Assembly: GCA_031288395.1 (NCBI GenBank)
Contig: JAITRM010000012.1
Location: 39,900 to 103,899, forward strand
Length of the DNA stretch: 64,000 nt
Direction of reading: 5' to 3'
From: Holosporaceae bacterium
Lineage (GTDB): Bacteria; Pseudomonadota; Alphaproteobacteria; UBA3830
Notes under the pieces: model-generated
Told to the model about the DNA's origin: nothing
Database searches by the model: none
What the model saw: the letters and a program-made list of their open reading frames with translations, nothing else
Shown here: positions 55,065 through 62,648 of the stretch, in pieces
Layout of the letters: every line of letters starts with the position of its first letter
Numbering within the stretch: the stretch's first letter is position 1
Position numbers and translations under genes: made by a program

Positions 55065-55517
55065 ATGGACTTTAATGAACCAATAAATCTAAATATAAAT
55101 GAAATAAGAGATTGTCTGCCGCACAGGTACCCCATGCTGTTAATAGACAGCATAGAGGATCTGCGTCTCGGAGAAAGCGCCATTGGCGTCAAAAACGTTA
55201 CCTTCAACGAGTACTTTTTTCAGGGACATTTTCCGACGAAACCGATTCTGCCGGGCGTGATAATAGTGGAAGCCATGGGACAAACTGCCGGCGTGGTGGT
55301 TTCCAAGACCATGGAACTGGAAAAAAACAACGGCCTCGTCTACTTCATGTCCATGGACAACGTAAGATTCAGAAAACTGGTGGAGCCGGGAGACGTGCTG
55401 CGGCTACACGTGGCAAAGGACAGGAGACGCGCGAATGTCTGGCGTTTTAACGGAAAAGCTTATGTGAACGAAGCTTTGGTCGCTGAGGCTACGTTTACGG
55501 CTATGTTGGTCATTTAG
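55065..55517 (+). CDS. fabZ: 3-hydroxyacyl-ACP dehydratase FabZ
   Basis: Hot-dog-fold dehydratase of fatty-acid elongation. Catalytic His55 lies in YFFQGHFPTKPILPG and Glu69 in IIVEAMGQTAG; CLPHRYPMLLIDSI opens the domain. Length 150 aa. The ATG at 55065 has AGAGGT upstream. The lpxD-fabZ-lpxA order is standard. Confidence 0.97.
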   Translation: MDFNEPINLNINEIRDCLPHRYPMLLIDSIEDLRLGESAIGVKNVTFNEYFFQGHFPTKPILPGVIIVEAMGQTAGVVVSKTMELEKNNGLVYFMSMDNVRFRKLVEPGDVLRLHVAKDRRRANVWRFNGKAYVNEALVAEATFTAMLVI

Positions 55518-55525
55518 GTAATTTC

Positions 55526-56323
55526 ATGATACATCCATCCGCCATCGTTTCCCCTTCCGCAAAAATCGGCAAGAACGTGCAGATAGGCGCTTACTCCATC
55601 ATCGGCGGCGGCGTAGAGCTTCAGGATGATGTGGAAATTCTGCCCCACGTTTGCATCGACGGCCGCACCGTTGTGGGAGAAGGAACCAAAGTTTTCTCAT
55701 TTGCCGCCATAGGGCATCGCCCGCAGGACTTAAAATATAACGGCGAGCCTTCCGTTTTAATCATCGGAAAAAATAATTCCATACGCGAATACGCGACCAT
55801 CCATCCGGGGACTCGCGGCGGAATCATGAAAACCGTAATTGGCGACAACAACTTGCTCATGATCGGCGTGCATGTGGCTCACGATTGCCTGGTGGGAAAT
55901 AATGTGGTTATGGGAAATAACGCGACGCTGGGCGGACATGTGGAAATAGAAGACAACGTCATCATCGGAGGCCTTTCGGCGGTTCATCAGCATGTGAGAA
56001 TAGGTCGCCATGCCATCATCGGCGGCATGTCCGGCGTGGAACGGGACGTCATTCCCTACGGAGCGGTGAAGGGCGAGCGCGCGCACCTCTATGGCATTAA
56101 TCTAATTGGATTAAAGCGCAGCGGCGTTAGCCACCGAGAGATTGCTAAATTGCGCAGGAGCTATGACGCGATCTTCTCGGGCGCTGGTACGCTCAATGAA
56201 AATTTGAACGCCGTGGAACAAACCCTCGAATCTTCCAGCTACGTTCATGATATCGTCAAGTTCATGAGGGACGGCACAAGCCGGTCGTTTTGTCTACCAA
56301 AAGAGACCGAACCCGAAGCCTAA
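55526..56323 (+). CDS. lpxA: UDP-N-acetylglucosamine O-acyltransferase
   Basis: First step of lipid A synthesis. Beta-helix repeats from the start (IHPSAIVSPSAKIGKNVQIG), the catalytic histidine in VHVAHDCLVGNN, and a C-terminal helical domain (VSHREIAKLRRSYDAIF). Length 265 aa. It ends the envelope block; lpxI and lpxB, which often follow in alphaproteobacteria, are not here. Confidence 0.96.
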   Translation: MIHPSAIVSPSAKIGKNVQIGAYSIIGGGVELQDDVEILPHVCIDGRTVVGEGTKVFSFAAIGHRPQDLKYNGEPSVLIIGKNNSIREYATIHPGTRGGIMKTVIGDNNLLMIGVHVAHDCLVGNNVVMGNNATLGGHVEIEDNVIIGGLSAVHQHVRIGRHAIIGGMSGVERDVIPYGAVKGERAHLYGINLIGLKRSGVSHREIAKLRRSYDAIFSGAGTLNENLNAVEQTLESSSYVHDIVKFMRDGTSRSFCLPKETEPEA

Positions 56324-56394
56324 ATCGCGATAAAATCAGGATTTAATCTCTTATAAACATCTCTCCGATACAATTTCCCCGTTGGAGGGTGGTT

Positions 56395-56763
56395 ATGTAT
56401 CACAAAGCGACGTTTGTTTTATGCCTGTTCTTGGCAGGCTGCTGTACAAAGTTCTTTTCCTGCGATACGGAAATGGCAGCGGGAAAGCACGCCGACAAGC
56501 TACGCAGGCATTTCATTGGAGACAGCACCGTTGACGTGTCAACGCTAATTCAGGAAACAAGGGCGGTTTCCTGGAGATTGAAAAGAGCAGGAATGTATGA
56601 CCAAGCAAATAAATTCGATTCCTATACAGATGTTCTAATGTTCGGAAACAACACGCTGCCGGAATCCATAAACGACGTTATGGAATTGGTGAAGCACAGA
56701 AACTGCGTCTGTCCAACTCTGCAAGGGTTAAAAACCCAAATCTGTAACGGACTATTCAGATAA
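56395..56763 (+). CDS. Small lipoprotein of unknown function
   Basis: A 122-aa protein starting with a lipoprotein signal (TFVLCLFLAGCCTKFF, lipobox LAGC). The mature part is helical and has six cysteines in all, including CVC near the end. GGAGG precedes the ATG at 56395. It lies between lpxA and the secretin gene on the same strand; it might be a pilotin-like partner for the secretin, but only position suggests this. No family recognised. Confidence 0.6.
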   Translation: MYHKATFVLCLFLAGCCTKFFSCDTEMAAGKHADKLRRHFIGDSTVDVSTLIQETRAVSWRLKRAGMYDQANKFDSYTDVLMFGNNTLPESINDVMELVKHRNCVCPTLQGLKTQICNGLFR

Positions 56764-56861
56764 ACGCTCAAATTCCCAACGAGGACAAGCCAAGACTATG
56801 TACAATTTTCTGGCCCCTGTGTATATTTAGGGCAATTTTAACATTTATTTTTGGTAATTTT

Positions 56862-58490
56862 GTGCGTTTTTTAACACTGGTTTTTTTGCTGCTGGTCGCC
56901 TGCGCCGATGTGGACGATTACAGAACTCCTCAGCAAAAGAATTTAAATCCCCATGCCTTTGATACTTTATCGACTCCGGCGGATGACTTTGCCGCCGATC
57001 CGGAAGACGACGGGCTTTTGGCGGAAGAAATTGACCAAGAGCCCGCCGTTCACGAAAATTTTTATAGAAAAATCTCCATTTCCGTAACCGAAAACATGAG
57101 GATGCGCGAAGTATTGACGAAAATGGCCGATCTGGCCGGAGTAAATATTTTTATAGTTCAAGATGTTGAAGGACAGATGTCATTTCAGGCAAAAAACCGT
57201 CCTTTTTTGGACATTCTCAAGGACATATGCAGCGGCGCCGGCCTCAAATATTCTCTAAATGGAAATTCAGTGAAAATTGAGTACGATTCCCCCATGCTTA
57301 AAATCTATAACGTCCAATTTCTGAACATTCAGCGCGATATGGAAAGCACCGTTTCCATATCCACGGATATTTTCATGAATCAATCCATTGGCACGAAGGG
57401 AGAAGCCACTGCGGCTGGGTCGTCCAATAGCGCCAACAATGGGTCCAGCAGCTTGGTGGCCGGAAAAACCAAAAACGATTTCTGGTCGGAGCTAGAAGAA
57501 GCATTGAAAATCATCATTGGCGAAAAAGACGGCGCCTATGTTTCCCTGCATCGCCAAGGAGGGCTCATAACCGTCTACGCCACCCAGAGCAAGCATGACG
57601 AAATTCAGAAATATCTGCGCCTGCTGAAGGATACAACGGAATCGCAGGTTCTAATAGAAGCAAAAATTCTGGAAGTTAATCTGAATGACGAGTATCGCAG
57701 CGGCATTAACTGGAACATCGTGCGCAGCGGAGGAGCGACCATTGGCAAGGAATTCTCGGAGCGCACAGGATTATTTACGGCAGGCATAGACAGGAAAAAT
57801 TTGAACATTGTGGCCGGGCTGATAGAAAAATTCGGAGCGGTCAAAACTCTTTCCAGTCCGCGAATTACTGTCCTAAACAACCAATCTGCCATTCTAAAGG
57901 TCGCCAAAAACGAAGTGATTTACCTTCCGGAGCTCCAGAGGCAGTATGCCACCATGTCCGATAACCGCAGCACGGATTTTCTTTCCACCGCCATCCATAC
58001 GATTCCCATAGGGCTGGTGATGTCAGTCCAACCGTCGGTGGATAAAAAAAATAATACGATTCTGCTGAATTTGCGCCCGACAATTTCGAGGATCGCAGAA
58101 TACAAAAAGGTGCCGTTTTTTTACAATACGGCGCTGAAAACGGCTGATGCATCAGATGGAAGCGCTGCAGCACAGCAGGTGCAGTCTCAAGAAATTCCCA
58201 TCGTGGACGTTAGGGAGCTTGACTCGATATTGAAGCTGAATTCTGGACAGATCGTGGTTATGGGCGGTCTGATGTATGAAAAATCCCGCAATAATAGAGA
58301 TGGATTGCCGGGATTCAAGGAGCTTGATTTCATTGCGGGCTCCAACACAAAAACCACGGACGTTACGGAGCTGGTCATATTCTTGAGGGCGACCATCCTG
58401 CGCAAAAAGAGTCAGATGCATCACAGCGCCGACAAAAAAATCTACAACACGTTCGCCAACGATCCACGCCCTCTTGGCTTTAAAAAATGA
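56862..58490 (+). CDS. Secretin, MshL/PilQ-like lipoprotein
   Basis: Outer-membrane secretin of 542 aa, the gated channel of type II/IV pilus and related systems. A lipoprotein signal (LTLVFLLLVACAD) is followed by an STN/N-type domain (ISISVTENMRMREVLTKMA), a linker, a ring domain (VLIEAKILEVNLNDEYRSG) and the secretin core (VKTLSSPRITVLNNQSAI, then DSILKLNSGQIVVMGGLM). The closest match by architecture is the MSHA-type MshL group. A serine/asparagine-rich linker at about 185-200 is unusual. No pilin, ATPase or platform genes are adjacent. The start is the GTG at 56862, with a weak ribosome site. Confidence 0.87.
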   Translation: MRFLTLVFLLLVACADVDDYRTPQQKNLNPHAFDTLSTPADDFAADPEDDGLLAEEIDQEPAVHENFYRKISISVTENMRMREVLTKMADLAGVNIFIVQDVEGQMSFQAKNRPFLDILKDICSGAGLKYSLNGNSVKIEYDSPMLKIYNVQFLNIQRDMESTVSISTDIFMNQSIGTKGEATAAGSSNSANNGSSSLVAGKTKNDFWSELEEALKIIIGEKDGAYVSLHRQGGLITVYATQSKHDEIQKYLRLLKDTTESQVLIEAKILEVNLNDEYRSGINWNIVRSGGATIGKEFSERTGLFTAGIDRKNLNIVAGLIEKFGAVKTLSSPRITVLNNQSAILKVAKNEVIYLPELQRQYATMSDNRSTDFLSTAIHTIPIGLVMSVQPSVDKKNNTILLNLRPTISRIAEYKKVPFFYNTALKTADASDGSAAAQQVQSQEIPIVDVRELDSILKLNSGQIVVMGGLMYEKSRNNRDGLPGFKELDFIAGSNTKTTDVTELVIFLRATILRKKSQMHHSADKKIYNTFANDPRPLGFKK

Positions 58491-58543
58491 AATTGCTAAT
58501 GTGTCGTAAAAGCCTCCTTTCCAAAGTGTTTGGTTTTTATCTA

Positions 58544-58572
58544 TTGACCTTTTTCCCCTGAAACTGTACAAG
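58544..58572 (+). promoter_or_regulatory. Promoter of tRNA-His
   Basis: TTGACC (58544-58549) and TACAAG (58567-58572) are separated by 17 bases and end 15 bases before the tRNA. Good position and -35; the -10 matches four of six. Confidence 0.55.
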
Positions 58573-58587
58573 AATGGCTATGCCTAT

Positions 58588-58662
58588 GGCGGGTGTAGCT
58601 CAGTTGGCTAGAGCGCCAGATTGTGGCTCTGGAGGTTGTCGGTTCAATCCCGATCACTCGCC
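58588..58662 (+). tRNA. tRNA-His (anticodon GUG) with encoded G-1
   Basis: G at 58588 is the extra 5' base (G-1), followed by acceptor GCGGGTG, D-arm GCTCAGTTGGCTAGAGC, anticodon loop TTGTGGC (GTG at 58623-58625), T-arm GTCGG-TTCAATC-CCGAT and CACTCGC with C73 at 58662. CCA is not encoded. The gene is followed by sspB 31 bases later. Confidence 0.95.
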
Positions 58663-58693
58663 CCGTCGTAGTTCGTGGATCCTGGAGATTGGC

Positions 58694-59149
58694 ATGGATA
58701 GTTTCAGATATGACGAGTTGGTGCAGAAAGCTCTCGTTTCGGTCGTTCGGGAAGTGCTGAGCGAAGTTGCAAGCAACGGATTGCGGGGCGATCATCATTT
58801 CTACATACGCTTTCGCACCGATCATCCGAAAGTTAAGGTGCCGACCTTTCTAAAAGAACGTCATCCGGAAGAGGTTATGATTGTGATACAGTACCAATTC
58901 TGGAACCTGAAGGTTTCCAGAGATGGATTTTCCGTTGATCTAAGTTTCAATGGAATTCACGAAACTTTATCGGTTTCCTTCTCCGCTTTAACGGCTTTTG
59001 TGGATCCGTCCGTGAAGTTTGCTCTTCAGTTTACGCCGTCCTTTGACAGCGGAGATCCTACCCACGCAGATGCTGAAAAAGTATCTACCAAGTCAGAGGT
59101 CGGAGAAGACGGAAAGATCATTAGTTTTGACAGCTTTCGGAAAAAGTAG
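58694..59149 (+). CDS. sspB: Stringent starvation protein B-like ClpXP adaptor
   Basis: Adaptor that delivers ssrA-tagged proteins to ClpXP. It is the alphaproteobacterial type, 151 aa: MDSFRYDELVQKALVSVVRE, FYIRFRTDHPKVKVP, HPEEVMIVIQYQFWNLKV and a C-terminal flexible tail ending in a ClpX-binding-like segment (IISFDSFRKK). The ATG at 58694 has GGAG upstream; in-frame sequence before it is the tRNA. It converges on lolA. Confidence 0.93.
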   Translation: MDSFRYDELVQKALVSVVREVLSEVASNGLRGDHHFYIRFRTDHPKVKVPTFLKERHPEEVMIVIQYQFWNLKVSRDGFSVDLSFNGIHETLSVSFSALTAFVDPSVKFALQFTPSFDSGDPTHADAEKVSTKSEVGEDGKIISFDSFRKK

Positions 59150-59165
59150 AATAACGCCGCTGCCT

Positions 59166-59792
59166 CTAATGGGAAACCTCGAATTTTTCGAACTCTTTGT
59201 CCGAAATGTCGTGGCCGGATTTGTGATTTCGCAGATACACCTCGGTATTTCCGTCCGCTGACGCGCTTTTTTTGTCCTCCAGGAGAATCCATTTTTTCAG
59301 AGCCAATGGATTTTTGGCAAATACCAATATAATCGCCCATTCTGTTTCTTCATCTTTTTTGCAGAGCTTCAGAGAGAATTCGTCGTTTCCGTCACGAACG
59401 GCCAAAACCTTCAGATGCCGCTCCAAATTTATTTGCGGCTCCAGAAGAAAAGATAGCGGAGAAGAGTAGGCCGAAGTCTCTGTCTTTTCTTTCAGTTCGC
59501 GGTCATAGTGGGTGATTTTGTTGTTTTTTGCTATAATTACCTGAGTGGGAGGATCTCGATAGTCCATTTTCATCAGATATGGTCTTTTTAGAAAAAAATG
59601 ACCTAGAGCGCCGTGCCCATGTTTGTCGATTTGCACAAAATCCGCCTCAAACGTCCCGATGGCGTTGAAATACTCTTCCGCTTTCTTTATGTATTCTTTG
59701 GAAACGTCGACTGCTCCTGAAACGGCAAACGTAACAACCAGAGGCAGAAAAAGCACCGCGATTCTGCGCGCTATCTTTCTTGATTTCCGCAC
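59166..59792 (-). CDS. lolA: Outer-membrane lipoprotein carrier LolA
   Basis: Periplasmic carrier that takes lipoproteins from LolCDE to LolB. Signal peptide (IAVLFLPLVVTFAVSGA), then the half-barrel strands FEADFVQIDKHG, LGHFFLKRPYLMKMDYRDP and a hydrophobic lid. Alphaproteobacterial form of 208 aa, starting at a GTG with GAGG upstream. It follows ftsK by seven bases, the usual alphaproteobacterial pair. Confidence 0.92.
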   Translation of the reverse strand: MRKSRKIARRIAVLFLPLVVTFAVSGAVDVSKEYIKKAEEYFNAIGTFEADFVQIDKHGHGALGHFFLKRPYLMKMDYRDPPTQVIIAKNNKITHYDRELKEKTETSAYSSPLSFLLEPQINLERHLKVLAVRDGNDEFSLKLCKKDEETEWAIILVFAKNPLALKKWILLEDKKSASADGNTEVYLRNHKSGHDISDKEFEKFEVSH

Positions 59793-59799
59793 CCTGGCC

Positions 59800-61980
59800 T
59801 CACCTTCCTAAAATCTCTCTTTTCCCCACATGATTCGGTTGAGAAACAATCCCTGCCGTTTCCATCATATCAATGATGCGAGCCGCTCTGTTGTAGCCAA
59901 TTTTAAGATGCCGCTGGATGAAACTCGTTGAGGCCTTTCCTTCGCGCAATATTAGGGATACGGCTTCGTTATACAGCGGATCGTCTCCGGATAAGGAGTC
60001 TTCTGAGGAATCGTCGCCCATTTCGGAGTCGTCTTCCTCCAGAATTGTCGAGATATAGTGCGGTTCTCCCTGGGCTTTCAAATTTTCCGTGACTTTTTCG
60101 ACTTCGCCGTCGCTCACGAACGGACAGTGAATGCGAACCATGCGCCCGCCGGAGGCCATGTAAAGCATGTCGCCCTGCCCCAGCAACTGCTCCGCTCCCT
60201 GCTCTCCCAGAATGGTACGGCTGTCAATTTTGGAACTCACCTGGAAGCTTATGCGAGTCGGGAAATTCGCCTTAATGGTGCCGGTAATGACGTCCACAGA
60301 CGGTCTTTGGGTTGCCATTACAAGATGGATGCCGGCTGCTCTCGCCATCTGCGCCAATCTTTGAACAGCCACTTCTATGTCCTTCCCGGCCACCAGCATC
60401 AGGTCTGCCATCTCATCCACAATTATTATAATATAGGGGATGGGTTCCATCTGTACCGTTTGGGTTTCGTATATGGGAGCGCCCGTTTCCTGGTCAAAGC
60501 CGGTGTGAATCCGGCGCGCTATGGACTCTCCGGAGTTCTTTAGGCTTTCGAGCTTGGCGTTGTACCCGTCAATGTTGCGAACTCCGATCTTTGACATGGC
60601 CATATAGCGCGACTCCATCTCGCGCACCGCCCACTTTAGGGCCACGACGGCTTTTTTCGGATCCGTAACAACCGGCGTCAACAGATGTGGAATATCGTCA
60701 TAGACCGAAAGCTCCAACATCTTTGGATCAATCATGATGAATTTGCACTCGTTCGGGGAAAGTTTGTAGAGTATCGAAAGGATCATGGCGTTTATGCCGA
60801 CGGACTTACCGGATCCAGTGGTTCCCGCTATCAGCAAATGCGGCATTCGAGCCAAATCCGCGACAATGGCTTCTCCGGAAATGTCTTTCCCCAGTGAAAT
60901 CGGCAGCGTGGCCGGCGATTTACCGTAAACGTCGGATTCTAGAATTTCTCGCAGATAAACGGTTTGGCGCTTGACGTTAGGAAGCTCGATACCCAAAGCA
61001 TTTTTGCCTGGAATCACTGCGACTCTGGCGGAAACGGCGCTCATATACCTGGCGATGTCGCTGGATAATCCGATAACCCTGGACGATTTTATTCCAGCCG
61101 CTGGTTTTAGCTCATAGAGAGTGACTACGGGGCCCGGACTAACGCCCGTAATCTCTCCCTTGATGCCAAAATCGTTCAACACCGCCAACAGATTGTTGGA
61201 TCTGGCTTTCAGCTCCGACTCTGACAGTTTTTCGCCCCGGGATACGGCTTCCTTAAGCATGCTAATCGGCGGCAAAACAAACGTATCTCCGTGATTTGCC
61301 TTCGAATGATCAGCTTTTGCTCCCATGATCCGTTTTCTGGCCAGCGGCGATTCAGACGTTTCCAAACTTTCCAAAGAGTCTGCAATTTCCAAAGCGTCAT
61401 CGAAAAAATCACCGCCGTCGCTCAGGAAAGATTTACCGAATTCTTTTAGACGCGAAAAATTTAGGCGCACTGCTAAAATCACAGTTGTCGCGAATATGAA
61501 AGCCATTATTCCGACCAATATCCAAAAATTTGCCCCAATGGAGAGATCTATCTTCGTCCTGGCGGCTCTGGCCAAAAAATTTCCCACCACTCCAGGGCCA
61601 AACCACTTGACGTCGCAAACTGCCGCCATAAACGCAGTGGAAACACAGGCGATGAAACAGGATAGAACCCTAAAGAATGGAACGACGTGGTATTTCATCA
61701 GCTGATAGCCAAAGGATAGGAGAATTGCGGAGAATAAGTAGGAGGACGCGCCGAAGAGTTGTATCATTAGGTCCGAGTAGTAGCTGCCGGCTAGCGATAA
61801 CAAATTGGAAGGCGAACCGTCGATGGCGGTATTAAGGGACGGATCGTCGGGGCTGTAGGATATCAAAGACACTATGGCGGCCATTGCTCCGAAAAACAGC
61901 AGAATTCCAAAGATTTCTATAAATCCAATGTACAATCCAGAGAAGAAATTACGGAGGGCATAGCGATCATTCTTGTACAT
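59800..61980 (-). CDS. ftsK: DNA translocase FtsK
   Basis: Septum-anchored motor that moves chromosome termini and activates XerCD dimer resolution. Four N-terminal membrane helices (up to about 160), a short linker, then the RecA-like motor with GTTGSGKSVGINAM (Walker A), IIIIVDEMADLMLV (Walker B) and the C-terminal gamma winged helix (about 660-726, IQRHLKIGYNRAARIIDMM). Total 726 aa, with a short linker compared with E. coli FtsK. Followed by lolA and preceded by the zinc-ribbon gene. Confidence 0.96.
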   Translation of the reverse strand: MYKNDRYALRNFFSGLYIGFIEIFGILLFFGAMAAIVSLISYSPDDPSLNTAIDGSPSNLLSLAGSYYSDLMIQLFGASSYLFSAILLSFGYQLMKYHVVPFFRVLSCFIACVSTAFMAAVCDVKWFGPGVVGNFLARAARTKIDLSIGANFWILVGIMAFIFATTVILAVRLNFSRLKEFGKSFLSDGGDFFDDALEIADSLESLETSESPLARKRIMGAKADHSKANHGDTFVLPPISMLKEAVSRGEKLSESELKARSNNLLAVLNDFGIKGEITGVSPGPVVTLYELKPAAGIKSSRVIGLSSDIARYMSAVSARVAVIPGKNALGIELPNVKRQTVYLREILESDVYGKSPATLPISLGKDISGEAIVADLARMPHLLIAGTTGSGKSVGINAMILSILYKLSPNECKFIMIDPKMLELSVYDDIPHLLTPVVTDPKKAVVALKWAVREMESRYMAMSKIGVRNIDGYNAKLESLKNSGESIARRIHTGFDQETGAPIYETQTVQMEPIPYIIIIVDEMADLMLVAGKDIEVAVQRLAQMARAAGIHLVMATQRPSVDVITGTIKANFPTRISFQVSSKIDSRTILGEQGAEQLLGQGDMLYMASGGRMVRIHCPFVSDGEVEKVTENLKAQGEPHYISTILEEDDSEMGDDSSEDSLSGDDPLYNEAVSLILREGKASTSFIQRHLKIGYNRAARIIDMMETAGIVSQPNHVGKREILGR

Positions 61981-61993
61981 TTCTCGTCGCCAT

Positions 61994-62596
61994 CTAGGGA
62001 GTGTCCAGCTTGATATCGCATATTAAATTATTATAGGGAACGCTTTGCAGTTCTGTCTCGAAAGCCACCTTTTGGTTCGGCAGGAGCTTTTTGTACATCA
62101 AGTTGTGGGTCCAGATTCTCCGATAGCGGGTTCCCGGCTGCTTTTCTACCGTAGCCACGTCGTCCTGCAGCGATATTACAATTCCCGGTAGCGCCAAAAC
62201 TTCGCCGGACACGTTGAGCAGTTCTCCTCTCAATCCCATGTATAACCTACCATTTTTATGGGAAAAAAAGTTAGATACATTTTGTATGACAATAGCTTTT
62301 CTGTGAAAATCCGTGGGCACGCCGACCGCTTCATAGAAATCGCCAATGGCTGGCCAAACTCTCGCCACGGCGTTTTTGGCGAAAAACACAGAAAAAACAG
62401 GCGCCAACACGCAAAACCAAAACAGCGTCCACTTGGCCAGATTCAAAGCCCGCCGTCTTCCACCCCCAAAACCATCGTCTACGGCTGCCTGCTGCCACGT
62501 CATGCCGCACACGGAGCAGCGCACTACTTTTCCTGAACCGATGGACTCCGGCTGAACGGAGTACTTGCTAGAGCACATCGGACACGTAACTATCAA
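61994..62596 (-). CDS. Zinc-ribbon (MJ0042-type) membrane protein with DUF3426-like domain
   Basis: Protein of 200 aa. It begins with an MJ0042-type zinc ribbon, IVTCPMCSSKYSVQP and VVRCSVCGMTW (two CxxC pairs), followed by a membrane helix (TLFWFCVLAPVFSVFFA) and an extracytoplasmic domain with LRGELLNVSGEVLALPGI. This architecture is widespread in proteobacteria next to division or envelope genes; function unknown. The start is a TTG at 62596 with GGAGGG 7 bases upstream and fits the family N-terminus. It lies 13 bases before ftsK. Confidence 0.82.
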   Translation of the reverse strand: MIVTCPMCSSKYSVQPESIGSGKVVRCSVCGMTWQQAAVDDGFGGGRRRALNLAKWTLFWFCVLAPVFSVFFAKNAVARVWPAIGDFYEAVGVPTDFHRKAIVIQNVSNFFSHKNGRLYMGLRGELLNVSGEVLALPGIVISLQDDVATVEKQPGTRYRRIWTHNLMYKKLLPNQKVAFETELQSVPYNNLICDIKLDTP

Positions 62597-62648
62597 AAAT
62601 CAACCCTCCAGGCGCCTCCCCCGATAGTATACCACTGAAAATGATCTT

